Notes: generated by a model from the sequence alone, not told the origin. 64,000 nucleotides of DNA from Pseudomonas sp. J452 (GCF_024666525.1 NZ_CP088294.1:62001-126000); one strand, 5' to 3'; positions 16,587 to 26,837 are shown, counted from the stretch's first letter. Numbers and translations are program-made.

Positions 16587-17774
16587 CTAGAACTCCAGTG
16601 ACTGGCGCCGCGCATGGCGTGCCGTGGCGATTGCCAGCACGACCGTCAGCACACCGCACACGCAGATGATCAATGCCATGGGCCGCGCCGTACCGTCGTG
16701 CAACACACCGACCATGCCCGCCGCTGCCGCCGCGACGATGAACTGCAACGAGCCCATCAGCGCCGAAGCACTGCCCGCCTGATTCCCCTGCCCGGCCATG
16801 GCGCAGGCCGATGCATTGGGCAGGATGCACGACAAGCTAGCGAGGCAGATAAACAGCGGAATCATCAGTGGCCACAGCGCCTGGGGTTGGGCCAACGCCA
16901 CGGCGAGCATCGCCAGCCCCGCCAGCAGGTAGACCCACACCGTACGCTGCAGCCAGTGCCGCGGACCATGGTGGCGCAGCAGCCAGCCGTTGAACTGGGC
17001 GGTGAGGATGAAGCCAGCCGCATTCAAGCCGAACAGCCAGCCATAGTTCTGCGCCGAAACCCCGTACAGGTCGATGAACACGAACGGCGAGCCGGCGATA
17101 TAGGCAAACATCCCGGCCATGGCCACCCCCCCGGTCAGGCCGTTGCCGATCAGTTGGCGGTCGCCGAGCAATTGCCCGTAGCGCCGCAGCGCACCCGACA
17201 ACGCCGGGCGCGGACCATCGGCGGGCAGGGTCTCCGGCAGCCACAGCAGAATACCGACCAGGCTCAGCGCGCCGAACAGCATCAGCCCATGGAAAATCGA
17301 CTGCCAGCCAAACAGCTCCAGCAGTACGCCGCCGCCCATGGGCGCGAGGATCGGTGCCACGCCCATGACCAGCATCAGCTTGGAAAAGGTCTTGGCCGAC
17401 TCCAGCGGATCGCACAGATCACGCACCACCGCGCGGGAAATCGCCATGCCGGCGCAACCGCCGAGGGCCTGGACGAAACGCGCGGCGATCAGCCAATCAA
17501 GGCTAGGCGCCAGGGCGCAGCCGAGCGAAGCCAGGGTGAACAACAAGACCCCGACCAGCAGGGGCCGGCGCCGACCATAGCGATCGGCCAGCGGCCCATA
17601 GAGCAGTTGGCCAAAGGCGATACCGACGAAGTAGGACGCCAGCGACAGCTGCACATGCTCGACATCGGTGGCGAACTCCCTGGCCAACGTCGGAAAGCTC
17701 GGCAGGTAGAAGTCGATGGCCATCGGCCCGAAGGCACTCAGGGCACCGAGGATCAGCAGGATGCGTAAATTCAT
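16587..17774 (-). CDS. MFS drug-resistance transporter, Bcr/CflA family
   Basis: This 395-residue inner-membrane proton antiporter has 12 hydrophobic segments. Family signatures are the first helix LSAFGPMAIDFYLPSFPTLAREF with its conserved D and PSFP, the loop 2-3 motif GPLADRYGRRRPLL, and helix 5 RFVQALGGCAGMAISRAVVRDL. Bcr/CflA members export bicyclomycin, chloramphenicol or sulphonamides; the substrate here cannot be told. It lies 292 bp downstream of the RND genes on the same strand, with repeats between, so it is probably transcribed separately. Confidence 0.9.
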   Translation of the reverse strand: MNLRILLILGALSAFGPMAIDFYLPSFPTLAREFATDVEHVQLSLASYFVGIAFGQLLYGPLADRYGRRRPLLVGVLLFTLASLGCALAPSLDWLIAARFVQALGGCAGMAISRAVVRDLCDPLESAKTFSKLMLVMGVAPILAPMGGGVLLELFGWQSIFHGLMLFGALSLVGILLWLPETLPADGPRPALSGALRRYGQLLGDRQLIGNGLTGGVAMAGMFAYIAGSPFVFIDLYGVSAQNYGWLFGLNAAGFILTAQFNGWLLRHHGPRHWLQRTVWVYLLAGLAMLAVALAQPQALWPLMIPLFICLASLSCILPNASACAMAGQGNQAGSASALMGSLQFIVAAAAAGMVGVLHDGTARPMALIICVCGVLTVVLAIATARHARRQSLEF

Positions 17775-17879
17775 GGCTTATCCACTGCGGGGCGTGCCCC
17801 GGAAAAACGTCGGGCGCCAGCACGGCGCCCGCTATTCGAAACTGCAGCGGTTGAGCAGGTCATACGCCCTGCCCGACAG

Positions 17880-17942
17880 GTAGCCGGATGTAATCCGGGG
17901 GAAATAGGTGCATACCCGGCTCCCGGATTGCATCCGGGCTAC
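17880..17942. repeat. REP pair (gtagccggat... family A)
   Basis: Two inverted arms, gtagccggatgtaatccggg and a reverse complement ending ccgggctac, flank a ~22-base centre. The same palindromic unit recurs at 26354, 32996, 36489 (a variant) and 45015. With the next hairpin it fills most of the 292-bp gap between the RND and MFS genes. Confidence 0.85.
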
Positions 17943-17954
17943 GGCCGCTGGTCT

Positions 17955-17993
17955 CCCCTCTCCCACTTGTGGGAGAGGGGCCGGGGGAGAGGG
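17955..17993. repeat. Hairpin repeat cccctctccca/tgggagagggg
   Basis: A strong hairpin followed by ccgggggagaggg. It recurs at 32808-32845. This kind of sequence is widespread between genes in proteobacteria. Confidence 0.75.
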
Positions 17994-18066
17994 AGGGAGC
18001 GCAGATTGCACCGCACCCGCCCTACACACCGCTCAAAGATCGTAAAGAACCTGTTCAAACAGGTTG

Positions 18067-21000
18067 TTAGTGCTGCTCCGCCACCTTGGTCTTCTTCTTG
18101 CCCAGTTTCTCTGCCAACGACTCCACCAGCAGGTAGAACATCGGGATGACGAAAGTCGCCAGCAGCGTTGCCGCCAGCATGCCGCCGATCACCCCGGTGC
18201 CGATCGAGTGGCGGCTGGCCGAGCCGGCGCCGGTGCTGATGGCTAACGGCACGCAACCGAGGATGAAGGCCAGCGAGGTCATCACGATCGGGCGGAAGCG
18301 CAACCGCGCCGCCTCATAGGCCGACTCGAAGATGCCCTTGCCCTCGGCGCGCAGCATCACCGCAAACTCGACGATGAGAATGGCGTTCTTCGCCGCCAGG
18401 CCGATCAGGGTGATCAGGCCGACCTGGAAGTACACGTCGTTCTGGATGCCGCGCAGCCACACCGCGAGGATCGCGCCGAACACCGCGAACGGCACCGCGG
18501 TGACCACCGCCAGTGGCAGGGTCCAGCGTTCGTACTGGGCGGCCAGGATCAGGAACACCATGATCAGGCCGAAGACGAAGGCGATGCTGCCCGAGCCCTG
18601 GGTCGCCAGTTCCTGGTAGGCCGAGCCGATCCAGCTGAGACTGTAGTCGGCGCCGAGCACTTCGTCGGCCACCTCCTGCATGGCCGTCAGCGCCTGCCCG
18701 GAGCTGTAGCCTGGCGCCGGCCCGCCGAGCACCTTGGCCGAGGGGTAGACGTTGAAGCGCGCGTAGGTATCGGGGCCGAGGATGCGGCGCACCTTGATCA
18801 GGCTGGTCAGCGGTACCAGGTCGCTGGTGGTGCTGGAGCGCACATAGACCTGCGACAGGTCCTCCGGCTTGCGGCGGAACTCCGACTCCGACTGCAGGCT
18901 GACCTGCCAGGTACGGCCATAGAGGGTGAAGTCGTTGACGTAGTAGCTGCCGAAGGTCGACTGCATGGCGGTGAACACATCGCTGATACTCACCCCCAAG
19001 GCGCGCGCCTTGGTGCGGTCGAGGTCGATGTAGTACTGCGGCACGCTGGCGTTGAAGGTGCTTTGCACCCCGCCCAGTTCGGGACGCTTGGCCGCCGCGG
19101 CGAGAAAGGCCTGGACCTTGCCCGCCAGGGCTTCGACGCTGCCACCGGAACGGTCCTGGATATAACCCTCGAAGCCGCCGGTGGTGCTCATGCCGGTGAT
19201 CGGTGGCGGGTTGAAGGACATCACCACGCCATCCTTCTCGGTCATGCCCATGCCCATGAACTCGCGGGTCAGGTTGCGTGCATCCAGTTCCGGGGTGGTG
19301 CGCTCGGACCAGTCCTTGAGCGGCACGAAGGACACCCCGGCGTTGGTACGGTTACCGGTGGTCAGCACATCAAAACCGGCGAAGGTCACCACGTCCTGCA
19401 CCGCCGGGTGCTTCATCATCTGCTGAGTGAAGTCAGCAGTCAGCGCATCGGTACGGTTGACCGAAGCCGCCGGCGGCAGGAAGTAGGCGTTGATCACATA
19501 GCCCTGGTCTTCGTCCGGCACCAGCGAACCCGGCACGCGACTGAACAGGCCGATGGTCAGCGCGATCATCCCGCCGAACAGCAGCAGGCCCACCAGCGAA
19601 CGTTTGAGGAAGAACGCCACGCCGGCGCTGTAGCCGTCGGTCATCTTGTCGAAGAAACGGTTGAACAGGCGGAACGGCGCCGCCGGTTCACTGTGCCCCG
19701 GTTTGAGCAGCAGGGCGCAGAGGGCTGGCGACAGGGTCAGGGCGACGATGCCGGAAATCACCACCGATACGGCAATGGTGATCGCAAACTGTTTATACAT
19801 CTCTCCCGCCAGGCCGCCGAGGAAGCCCACCGGCACGAACACCGCGCAGAGCACCAGGACGATCGCGATGATCGGCCCGGTGACCTCTTCCATGGCCTTG
19901 ATCGCCGCTTCGCGCGGGCCGAGTTTCTCGCTCTTCATCACCCGCTCGACGTTCTCGATCACCACGATGGCGTCGTCCACCACGATGCCGATGGCCAGTA
20001 CCAGGCCGAACAGGGTCAGCAGGTTGATCGAGAAGCCCAGCGCGTACATGCCGGCGAAGGTGCCGATCAACGACACCGGGATGGCCAGCACCGGAATCAG
20101 CGTGGCGCGCCAGTTCTGCAGGAAGATGAACACCACCAGCACCACCAGCAACAGCGCCTCGAAGAAGGTGTGGATCACCTCCTCGATGGACACTTCGACG
20201 AACTTGGTGGTGTCGTAGGGGATCTTGTAGGTGATGCCTTCCGGGAAGCGTGCGGACAGGCGCTTCATCGTGGCCTGCACCGCCTCGGCGGTATCCAGGG
20301 CATTGGCGCCCGGCTGCAGGTAGACACCGAAGGCGGCGTTCTGCTGGCCGTTGAGTGAGGTGATCAGCGAGTAGTCCTGGGCCCCCAGTTCGATCCGCGC
20401 GACATCACCGAGCAGCAGGCTGGCACCGGTTTCATCGGAGCGCAGGATCACGCTCTCGAACTCTTTCGGGTCCTTGAAGCGGCCCTGGGTGGTCACCGTG
20501 TAGGTGAAGTCCTGGGCGGTCTGCAGCGGCTGCTGGCCAAAGCTGCCAGCGGCGAACTGCGAGTTCTGCTCGCGGATGGCGTTGACCACGTCGGTCGGCG
20601 TCAGGTTGTACTGCGCCAGCTTGTCCGGGCGCAGCCAGATGCGCATGGAGTAGTCCTTGGAACCGAACTGGCTGACGGCGCCGACGCCGGGCAGGCGCTT
20701 GAGCTCGTCGATCACGTTGATCAGCGCGTAGTTGGAGATCATCACCGGATCGCGGGAGTTGTCCGGCGAATACAGGGTGATCACCTGGAGAATGTCGGAC
20801 GACTTCTTCTCCACCTTGACGCCCTGGCGGCGCACTTCTTCCGGCAACTTGGCCAGCGCGGCCTGCACCCGGTTGTTGACGTCGATGGTCGCCTGGTCCG
20901 GATCGCGGCCCACCTGAAAGTACACCGACAGGCTCATGCTGCCGCTGCTGGCCGAGTTGGACAGCTGGTAGATCATGCCCTCGACGCCGTTGATCTGCTG

Positions 21001-21201
21001 CTCCAGCGGCGCGGCCACGGTTTCGGCGATGACCTGGGCGCTGGCGCCCGGGTAGCTGGCAGTCACCGAAACCTGCGGCGGCAGAATCTGCGGGTACTGG
21101 GCAATCGGCAGCGAGCGCATGGCGGCTAAACCGCCAAGCAGGATGACGATGGAGATGACCGCGGCGAACACCGGGCGGTCGATGAAGAATTTCGAGATCA
21201 C
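18067..21201 (-). CDS. RND multidrug efflux pump, inner membrane transporter (HAE1)
   Basis: This 1044-residue AcrB/MexB-type proton/drug antiporter starts [24 protein letters not shown], typical of HAE1 pumps. The proton-relay residues are present: the Asp pair in [17 protein letters not shown], Lys in [15 protein letters not shown], and Arg/Thr in [14 protein letters not shown] and [12 protein letters not shown]. Two large periplasmic loops and 12 membrane helices are in order. The adaptor gene lies 12 bp upstream in the same operon. No outer-membrane factor gene is present, so it probably borrows an OprM/TolC-type channel, as MexXY and MexJK do. Confidence 0.94.
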   Translation of the reverse strand: MISKFFIDRPVFAAVISIVILLGGLAAMRSLPIAQYPQILPPQVSVTASYPGASAQVIAETVAAPLEQQINGVEGMIYQLSNSASSGSMSLSVYFQVGRDPDQATIDVNNRVQAALAKLPEEVRRQGVKVEKKSSDILQVITLYSPDNSRDPVMISNYALINVIDELKRLPGVGAVSQFGSKDYSMRIWLRPDKLAQYNLTPTDVVNAIREQNSQFAAGSFGQQPLQTAQDFTYTVTTQGRFKDPKEFESVILRSDETGASLLLGDVARIELGAQDYSLITSLNGQQNAAFGVYLQPGANALDTAEAVQATMKRLSARFPEGITYKIPYDTTKFVEVSIEEVIHTFFEALLLVVLVVFIFLQNWRATLIPVLAIPVSLIGTFAGMYALGFSINLLTLFGLVLAIGIVVDDAIVVIENVERVMKSEKLGPREAAIKAMEEVTGPIIAIVLVLCAVFVPVGFLGGLAGEMYKQFAITIAVSVVISGIVALTLSPALCALLLKPGHSEPAAPFRLFNRFFDKMTDGYSAGVAFFLKRSLVGLLLFGGMIALTIGLFSRVPGSLVPDEDQGYVINAYFLPPAASVNRTDALTADFTQQMMKHPAVQDVVTFAGFDVLTTGNRTNAGVSFVPLKDWSERTTPELDARNLTREFMGMGMTEKDGVVMSFNPPPITGMSTTGGFEGYIQDRSGGSVEALAGKVQAFLAAAAKRPELGGVQSTFNASVPQYYIDLDRTKARALGVSISDVFTAMQSTFGSYYVNDFTLYGRTWQVSLQSESEFRRKPEDLSQVYVRSSTTSDLVPLTSLIKVRRILGPDTYARFNVYPSAKVLGGPAPGYSSGQALTAMQEVADEVLGADYSLSWIGSAYQELATQGSGSIAFVFGLIMVFLILAAQYERWTLPLAVVTAVPFAVFGAILAVWLRGIQNDVYFQVGLITLIGLAAKNAILIVEFAVMLRAEGKGIFESAYEAARLRFRPIVMTSLAFILGCVPLAISTGAGSASRHSIGTGVIGGMLAATLLATFVIPMFYLLVESLAEKLGKKKTKVAEQH

Positions 21202-21213
21202 AGGCCGGACTCC

Positions 21214-22368
21214 TTACTGCTGGGCATTGGCGGCAGCGGCGGCGACCACCTTCACCGGCTCGTTGGGTCTGACCTTGGGCAGCCCCTCGACAATCACCTG
21301 GTCACCGGCGGCGATACCACTTTCCACCACCCAGCGTCCGGCGGCGGTGTGCGCGGTGGTCACCGTCCGCACCCGCGCCAGGCCCTGCGCGTCCACCACA
21401 TAGACGAAAGTGCCGTTCGGTCCCTGGGCAATGGCGCGCTCCGGCACGGTCACCGCGTTCGGCTTGCTGATGCCCTTGACCACCACCCGCACGAACTGAC
21501 CCGGCAGCAAGGCCTGGTCCGGGTTGGGCACCACGGCGCGGGCACTGACGGTGCCAGTGGCGCGGTCGATCAGGCTGTCGGTGAAGTCCACCTGGCCCTG
21601 CACCGGGTAGAGGGTGCCGTCGCCGAAGATGATCTGCACGCTCATCTTCTCGCCACCCTCACGCACCAGGCTGCCGTCCTGCAGGCCGCTGCGCACAGTG
21701 GAGACTTCGCGGTCGGGCGCGGCGAAGTTGACGTACATGGGATCGAGCTGAGTGATCTGGGTCAGCAGGCTGGCATTCGGGTCGCCGGCGACCATCAGAC
21801 TGCCTTCGGACACCGTTTCCTTGCTGGTGATACCGGAGATCGGCGCCTCCACCGTGGTGTAGTCGAGATCGATCTGCTTGGCCTGTACCTCGGCCTTGGC
21901 CGCTTCGATATTGGCCTTGCTCTGTTCGAAGTTGGAGATGGCGTTGTCCAGCTCGCTCTCACTGGCGAAGCCTTTTTTCTGCAGCTCGCGGATGCGCTTG
22001 AGGTCACGCTCGGTCTGCCGGTAGCGCGCCTGTTCCTGGGCCAGTGCGCCCTTGGCACGGGCCAGCGCTGCCTGGTAGGAACGCGCATCAATGCGGAACA
22101 GTACCTGGCCCTGCTTCACCGCACTGCCTTCCGTGTACAGCCGCTCCTGGAGGATGCCGCTAACCTGGGCGCGCACCTGCACCTCGCGGAAACCGGCGGT
22201 ACGCGCCGGGTACTCGAACTGCAGCGGCAGCGACTCGACCTTGGCTTCTTCCACCACCACATCCGGCGGCGGCAGCGTGCCGGCGGCTTGCTCCGCATGG
22301 GCCGTGGAATGGATCAGCAAGCCCAGGGCCGTTGCCTTGAGCGCGAATGGAAGGTGGCGAAAAAGCAT
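21214..22368 (-). CDS. RND efflux periplasmic adaptor (membrane fusion protein)
   Basis: This 384-residue MexA/AcrA-type protein bridges the RND pump and the outer-membrane channel. The signal peptide MLFRHLPFALKATALGLLIHSTAHA is not followed by a lipobox Cys, unlike MexA. Lipoyl and barrel segments (FRIDARSYQAALARAKGALAQEQARY, SGITSKETVSEGSLM) flank an alpha-helical hairpin (residues ~100-170) that contains the RIRELQKKGFASESELD turn. It is the first gene of the operon and diverges from the TetR regulator across 153 bp. Confidence 0.93.
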   Translation of the reverse strand: MLFRHLPFALKATALGLLIHSTAHAEQAAGTLPPPDVVVEEAKVESLPLQFEYPARTAGFREVQVRAQVSGILQERLYTEGSAVKQGQVLFRIDARSYQAALARAKGALAQEQARYRQTERDLKRIRELQKKGFASESELDNAISNFEQSKANIEAAKAEVQAKQIDLDYTTVEAPISGITSKETVSEGSLMVAGDPNASLLTQITQLDPMYVNFAAPDREVSTVRSGLQDGSLVREGGEKMSVQIIFGDGTLYPVQGQVDFTDSLIDRATGTVSARAVVPNPDQALLPGQFVRVVVKGISKPNAVTVPERAIAQGPNGTFVYVVDAQGLARVRTVTTAHTAAGRWVVESGIAAGDQVIVEGLPKVRPNEPVKVVAAAAANAQQ

Positions 22369-22426
22369 GAAGTCATCTCCGTGACGGCGCGATCACAGGC
22401 AAAGCCTGGAAAAGCTGCCATGCTAG

Positions 22427-22448
22427 TTACATACATTCACGTTTGTAA
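22427..22448. promoter_or_regulatory. Inverted-repeat operator between RND operon and tetR
   Basis: TTACATAC-N6-GTTTGTAA is an inverted repeat with one mismatch, in the 153-bp divergent region. It resembles the TtgR-type operator (TTACAnnC...TTTGTAA) as I remember it. Binding of the neighbouring TetR repressor here would control both directions. Confidence 0.6.
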
Positions 22449-22521
22449 ACACAACATAGACAGCAAAATCATTACACTCTGTTCCCCAGACAAGAGCCTA
22501 GACGCATTCATCCCTCACGCC

Positions 22522-23178
22522 ATGCGCAGAACCAAAGAACAAGCCGAGCAGACCCGTGTCGCCATCCTGGCGGCCGCCGAACAGCTGTTTCTGGAAAAAG
22601 GCGTGGCCCACAGCACCCTGGAACAGATCGCCAAGGCGGCGGGCGTGACCCGCGGTGCGGTGTACTGGCACTTCGAGAACAAGGCCCATTTGTTCCACGA
22701 GATGCTCAGCCAGGTGCGCCTGCCCCCCGAGCAACTGACGGAACGCCTGTCCGGCTGCGAGGGTGTCGACCCGCTGCTGTTGCTGCGCGACCTGTGCATC
22801 GGTGCCATCGAGAACCTGGCCCGCGACGAGCAGAAGCGGCGCATCTTCACCATCCTCCTGCATCGCTGCGAATTCACGGCCGAACTGCGCGAAGCGGAGG
22901 AGCGTCACAACGCCTTCATCAACCAGTTCATCCGCCTAGTCGAAGAGCTGCTGGCGCGCCCTGAGTGCAAACCGCGCCTGCAACCGGGGGTGAGCCCAGG
23001 ACTGGCAGCACGGGCGCTGCACGCCCTGATCATCGGCCTGTTTACCGACTGGACGCGGGACCAGAGCCTGTTCGACCCGCTGCAGGACACCGCCGGTCTG
23101 ATCGACGCCCTGCTGCGTGGGCTGGTGCGCGACTGGAACCCGCCAGCGTCAGCCAATGTGGCGAGTACCCTTCCGTAA
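22522..23178 (+). CDS. TetR/AcrR-family transcriptional repressor of the RND operon
   Basis: This is a 218-residue dimeric repressor. Its N-terminal helix-turn-helix (residues ~10-55: QTRVAILAAAEQLFLEKGVAHSTLEQIAKAAGVTRGAVYWHFENKAHLF) is of the AcrR/TtgR/MexZ type. A C-terminal ligand domain (TetR_C_2) includes RIFTILLHRCEF. It is divergent from the adaptor gene and almost certainly represses it until drug ligands bind. The start is ATG 22522 (MRRTKEQAEQ), matching the RRTKEEA start of TtgR; the longer open frame upstream is antisense to the adaptor gene. Confidence 0.92.
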   Translation: MRRTKEQAEQTRVAILAAAEQLFLEKGVAHSTLEQIAKAAGVTRGAVYWHFENKAHLFHEMLSQVRLPPEQLTERLSGCEGVDPLLLLRDLCIGAIENLARDEQKRRIFTILLHRCEFTAELREAEERHNAFINQFIRLVEELLARPECKPRLQPGVSPGLAARALHALIIGLFTDWTRDQSLFDPLQDTAGLIDALLRGLVRDWNPPASANVASTLP

Positions 23179-23195
23179 CAGCAGCCCAGCGTCGA

Positions 23196-23393
23196 TCAGG
23201 CCAATTCGGCGCCATAGCCTTCGTCGCGCACCGCCTGCAGCAGTTGCTCCTGACTCAGCCGACTGGCCACCCGGACTTCACCGACCGCCAGGTCGATCTG
23301 CACCTCGGCGGCATCATCCAGGGCGTGGACAGCCTGGGTGATAGCGCGCACGCAGTGGCCACAGGACATGCCAGAAACTTTCAGGATTTGCAT
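23196..23393 (-). CDS. copZ: Copper chaperone CopZ-like, HMA domain
   Basis: This is a 65-residue ferredoxin-like metallochaperone with the Cu(I)-binding motif GMSCGHC at residues 8-14, starting MQILKVSG at ATG 23393. It should deliver Cu(I) in the cytosol to the P1B ATPase encoded at 23979. The start is set by the HMA fold; the longer frame upstream has no family similarity. A CueR-type promoter with a 19-bp spacer lies 32 bp upstream. The tail EGYGAELA is typical of the Pseudomonas small HMA protein. Confidence 0.93.
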   Translation of the reverse strand: MQILKVSGMSCGHCVRAITQAVHALDDAAEVQIDLAVGEVRVASRLSQEQLLQAVRDEGYGAELA

Positions 23394-23424
23394 GGAATTA
23401 CCCTCTTCGGTTGACTGTGCAATT

Positions 23425-23455
23425 AGCATCCAGCTTGCCACCGTGGCAAGGTCAA
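23425..23455 (-). promoter_or_regulatory. CueR-type promoter/operator for copZ
   Basis: On the minus strand -35 TTGACC (23455-23450) and -10 GATGCT (23430-23425) are 19 bp apart. This is the long spacer of MerR-family promoters, and it contains the palindrome CTTGCCAC/GTGGCAAG (23434-23450). CueR-Cu(I) would untwist this site to switch copZ on. Confidence 0.82.
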
Positions 23456-23502
23456 GCCTGGCGGCAGCGCGCCGATACAGAACAGGCAACGAGGAGAAAC
23501 CG

Positions 23503-23877
23503 ATGCGCCCACTATTCGTCCTGTTTGCCGCCCTGCTCTGCAGCGCCCCACTGAATGCCGCGGAGCTGTCGCCGCCGCCCGCCTACTACGGCGTGCTGAT
23601 CGTGGCGCGCGATCGCCTGGAAGTGGCCACCACCTGCGATATCGGCATCTACCTGCAGGACCGCCTGGCCGCGCGCATCTATCAGGGTCAGTCGGCCTCG
23701 TTCAACCTGCCCCCGGGCGAAATCGCCATCCGCCTGGGCTACATGGGCGGCCTGGGCTGCGAGCCGAGCTTCGAGCAAGTGCGCAGCACCCGCGCGCAGA
23801 TCCAGGCCGGCGTCGTGCAGCAATACCGCATCGCCCTGGATGTCGGCGGCCTGACGCTGCTCCAGGTGCAGCCCTAG
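23503..23877 (+). CDS. Small exported protein between copper genes
   Basis: This 124-residue protein has a signal peptide MRPLFVLFAALLCSAPLNAA and a mature beta-rich body (YYGVLIVARDRLEVATTCDIGIYLQDRLAARIYQGQSASFNLPPGE). Two cysteines (TTCDI and LGCEP) could form a disulfide. The pattern of a short beta domain with FNLPPGEIAIRLG resembles PEGA-like or DUF2846-like surface domains, but I cannot name it. It starts behind GAGGAG, 48 bp from the copZ promoter and 102 bp before copA. A copper link is suggested only by position. Confidence 0.65.
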   Translation: MRPLFVLFAALLCSAPLNAAELSPPPAYYGVLIVARDRLEVATTCDIGIYLQDRLAARIYQGQSASFNLPPGEIAIRLGYMGGLGCEPSFEQVRSTRAQIQAGVVQQYRIALDVGGLTLLQVQP

Positions 23878-23920
23878 AACCATACCCGCAGCGGCCTTCA
23901 CTCGTTGGCGATTCGGGCAC

Positions 23921-23951
23921 TTGACCTTGCCATTAGGTTAAGGTTGATCTT
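23921..23951 (+). promoter_or_regulatory. CueR-type promoter/operator for copA
   Basis: TTGACC (23921-23926) and GATCTT (23946-23951) are separated by 19 bp containing CCTTGCC...GGTTAAGG, an imperfect inverted repeat of the CueR type. It lies 28 bp before the copA start codon. It shares TTGACCTTGCCA with the copZ site, so both should respond to the CueR encoded downstream of copA. Confidence 0.85.
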
Positions 23952-23978
23952 TGGGGCACTCGCCTCAAGGAGACGCCC

Positions 23979-26357
23979 ATGAACAGTACCGCCCCCCTCA
24001 CCCGTTTCGACCTGCCCCTGAGCGGCATGACCTGCGCCAGCTGTGCCGGACGCATCGAGCGCGCGCTGGGCAAGGTGGCTGGCGCACAGACCATCAGCGT
24101 CAACCTGGCCAGCGAACGCGCCCAGCTCGACGCGCCGGCCGGCAGCCTGCCGAGCCTGATCGCCTCCGTGCACCAGGCCGGCTATGGCGTGCCCCTGCAA
24201 TCCATAGAGCTGCAGCTTGGCGGCATGACCTGCGCCAGCTGTGCCGGGCGCATCGAGCGCGCGCTGGGCAAAGTGCCCGGGGTCCAATCCGTCAGCGTCA
24301 ACCTGGCCAGCGAGCGCGCCCGCGTCGAGTGGCTGGCGGGTTCGTCCAGCAGCGCGCTGATCGCCGCCGTCGAGGCCGCCGGTTATTCGGCATGCCTGCT
24401 CGACAGTACGCCGCCGCGCGACCCGCAGATCGCCCTGCGCCGCGAACGCCTGGCCGTGCTGCTGGCACTCGCCCTGGCCGCGCCGCTGGTGGTGCCGATG
24501 CTGGCCGAGTGGTTCGGCCTGCACTGGATGCTGCCGGCCTGGGTGCAGTTCGCCCTGGCCACCCCGGTGCAGTTCATCCTCGGCGCGCGCTTCTATGTCG
24601 CCGCCTGGAAGGCCGTACGTGCCGGCAGCGGCAATATGGACCTGCTGGTCGCCCTCGGCACCAGCGCCGGCTACGGCCTGAGCCTGTACCTGTGGGCCAC
24701 GGCCGGGCCCCAGGCGATGCCGCATCTGTATTTCGAAGCCTCGGCAGTGGTCATCGCCCTGGTGCTGCTCGGCAAGTACCTGGAAAGCCGCGCCAAACGC
24801 CAGACCAGTGCGGCCATTCGCGCGCTCGAAGCCCTGCGCCCGGAACGCGCCACCCGCCTACGCGACGGTATCGAAGAAGACGTCGCGCTGAACGCATTGC
24901 GCCTGGATGACCTGGTGGTGGTGCGCCCCGGCGAACGCTTCCCGGTGGACGGCCTCGTCAGCGACGGCCAGAGCCAGGCCGACGAGGCGCTGATCAGCGG
25001 GGAAAGCCTGCCGGTCGCCAAGCAGGTGGGCGACCGCATTACCGGTGGCGCGATCAATGGCGACGGCCGGCTGATCGTGCGCACCACTGCGCTCGGCAGC
25101 GAAACCGTGCTGGCGCAGATCATCCGCCTAGTGGAGGACGCCCAGGCCGGCAAGGCGCCGATCCAGAAACTGGTGGACCGGGTCAGCGCGGTGTTCGTGC
25201 CGGCCGTGCTGCTGATTGCCGCGCTGACCCTGGCCGGCTGGCTGCTGGCCGGCGCCGGGGTGGAACAGGCGCTGATCAATGCCGTGGCGGTGCTGGTGAT
25301 CGCCTGCCCCTGCGCCCTCGGCCTGGCCACACCGGCGGCGATCATGGCCGGCACCGGCGTGGCGGCACGCCACGGCATCCTGATCAAGGACGCCGAAGCC
25401 CTGGAGCTGGCGCACAAGGTCAGCGTGGTGGCCTTCGACAAGACCGGCACCCTCACCTCGGGCCAGCCGAGCATCGTCCACCTGGCCGCCAACGGCATCG
25501 ATGAGGCCGAACTGCTGCGCCTGGCCGGCGGCCTGCAGCAAGGCAGCGAGCATCCACTGGCGCACGCCGTGCTGCAAGCCGCGCGGGAACGCCAGCTTGC
25601 CCTGCCCGCAGTAACCGATAGCCAGGCCCTCAGCGGGCGCGGCATCCAGGGCCAGATCGAAGGCCGCCAGTTGCTGCTCGGCAACCAGCGCCTGCTCGAC
25701 GAACTGGGCCTGCACAGCCCGCTGCAGGCCACTGCCGCCGAGTGGGAAGCCGAAGGCCGCACCCTGTCCTGGCTGCTGGAGCGCGCACCGCAACCGCGCG
25801 TGCTGGGCCTGTTGGCTTTTGGCGACAGTCTCAAGCCGGGCGCTGCCGAGGCTATCGCCGCCCTGCGCGAGCGCGGCATCCACAGCCACCTGATCAGCGG
25901 CGACAACGCCGGCAGCGCCAATGCCGTGGGCCGCGCCCTGGGCATCGAACAGGTGCATGCCCAGGTGCTGCCGGCGGACAAGGCCGCACATATCACCGCT
26001 CTGAAACGCGAGGGTGCGGTGGTGGCCATGGTCGGCGACGGTATCAACGATGCTCCGGCCCTGGCCGCCGCCGATGTCGGCATCGCCATGGGCGGCGGCA
26101 CCGACGTGGCCATGCACGCGGCCGGCATCACCCTGATGCGCGGCGACCCGCGCCTGGTGGCGGCGGCGCTGGAGATCAGCCGGCGCACCTGGCGCAAGAT
26201 CCAGCAGAACCTGTTCTGGGCCTTCATCTACAACCTGGTGGGCATTCCGCTGGCAGCCGCGGGCCTGCTCAACCCGATGGTCGCCGGCGCGGCCATGGCC
26301 CTGTCCAGCGTCAGCGTAGTGAGCAACGCCCTGCTGCTGAATACCTGGAAACCGTAG
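23979..26357 (+). CDS. copA: Cu(I)-exporting P1B-type ATPase
   Basis: This 792-residue inner-membrane ATPase exports cytosolic Cu(I). It has two N-terminal HMA domains ([12 protein letters not shown] at about 16 and 82) and eight membrane helices. The CPC transport motif is near 443-445 ([13 protein letters not shown]), the phosphorylation site [10 protein letters not shown] is near 487, the HP motif lies in SEHPLAHAV, and [20 protein letters not shown] is in the hinge. It keeps all catalytic residues. Its TAG stop lies inside a REP element. CueR is encoded 69 bp downstream on the same strand. Confidence 0.96.
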   Translation: MNSTAPLTRFDLPLSGMTCASCAGRIERALGKVAGAQTISVNLASERAQLDAPAGSLPSLIASVHQAGYGVPLQSIELQLGGMTCASCAGRIERALGKVPGVQSVSVNLASERARVEWLAGSSSSALIAAVEAAGYSACLLDSTPPRDPQIALRRERLAVLLALALAAPLVVPMLAEWFGLHWMLPAWVQFALATPVQFILGARFYVAAWKAVRAGSGNMDLLVALGTSAGYGLSLYLWATAGPQAMPHLYFEASAVVIALVLLGKYLESRAKRQTSAAIRALEALRPERATRLRDGIEEDVALNALRLDDLVVVRPGERFPVDGLVSDGQSQADEALISGESLPVAKQVGDRITGGAINGDGRLIVRTTALGSETVLAQIIRLVEDAQAGKAPIQKLVDRVSAVFVPAVLLIAALTLAGWLLAGAGVEQALINAVAVLVIACPCALGLATPAAIMAGTGVAARHGILIKDAEALELAHKVSVVAFDKTGTLTSGQPSIVHLAANGIDEAELLRLAGGLQQGSEHPLAHAVLQAARERQLALPAVTDSQALSGRGIQGQIEGRQLLLGNQRLLDELGLHSPLQATAAEWEAEGRTLSWLLERAPQPRVLGLLAFGDSLKPGAAEAIAALRERGIHSHLISGDNAGSANAVGRALGIEQVHAQVLPADKAAHITALKREGAVVAMVGDGINDAPALAAADVGIAMGGGTDVAMHAAGITLMRGDPRLVAAALEISRRTWRKIQQNLFWAFIYNLVGIPLAAAGLLNPMVAGAAMALSSVSVVSNALLLNTWKP

Positions 26358-26405
26358 CCCGGATGCAATCCGGGAATGGCCAACCCCGGATTGCATCCGG
26401 GCTAC
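26354..26405. repeat. REP pair (family A) overlapping the copA stop codon
   Basis: Arms 26354-26374 and 26385-26405 are perfect 21-bp inverted copies of the gtagcccggatgcaa unit with a 10-base centre. The TAG of copA is bases 2-4 of the element, so the repeat supplies the stop codon. It may also stabilise the copA 3' end. Confidence 0.9.
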
Positions 26406-26426
26406 AAACTCGATGAGGCATGCGTG

Positions 26427-26837
26427 ATGAATATCGGCCAAGCAGCCAAACACAGCGGTCTTAGCGCCAAGATGATCCGCTACTACGAGTCCATCGGCCT
26501 GCTGCGCCCGGCCGGGCGCAGTGACAGCGGCTACCGCCTGTACGGCGCCCAGGACCTGCATGTACTGGCCTTTATCAAGCGCTCGCGCGACCTGGGTTTC
26601 TCCCTGGAGGAAGTCGGCAAGCTGCTGACCCTGTGGCAGGACCGCCAGCGCGCCAGCGCCGACGTGAAGGCCCTGGCGCTGCGCCATATCGATGAGCTGA
26701 ACCGCAAGATCACGGAACTGAGCGCCCTGCGCGACACCCTCGGCGAACTGGCCGAGCATTGCCAGGGCGACCACCGACCGGACTGCCCGATCCTGCGGGA
26801 TCTGGAGTCGAGCTGCTGCAGTGGGCACAACGGCTAA
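26427..26837 (+). CDS. cueR: Copper-responsive MerR-family activator
   Basis: This 136-residue regulator has the MerR winged helix (MNIGQAAKHSGLSAKMIRYYESIGLLRPAGRSDSGYRLY), a dimerisation helix, and the Cu(I)-binding loop CQGDHRPDC, a pair of Cys seven residues apart as in CueR. A C-terminal SSCCSGH adds further potential metal ligands. It should activate the two 19-bp-spacer promoters upstream of copZ and copA. The gene follows copA, separated only by the REP element. Confidence 0.94.
   Translation: MNIGQAAKHSGLSAKMIRYYESIGLLRPAGRSDSGYRLYGAQDLHVLAFIKRSRDLGFSLEEVGKLLTLWQDRQRASADVKALALRHIDELNRKITELSALRDTLGELAEHCQGDHRPDCPILRDLESSCCSGHNG

Noticed and set aside
16587..17774. MFS gene as part of the RND operon
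   Set aside because: The 292-bp gap holds a REP pair and a strong hairpin; separate transcription is more likely.
19063..20358. Long open frame on the plus strand inside the RND gene
   Set aside because: It is antisense to a well-conserved HAE1 pump; its composition (His/Gly/Arg-rich) is that of a high-GC shadow frame.
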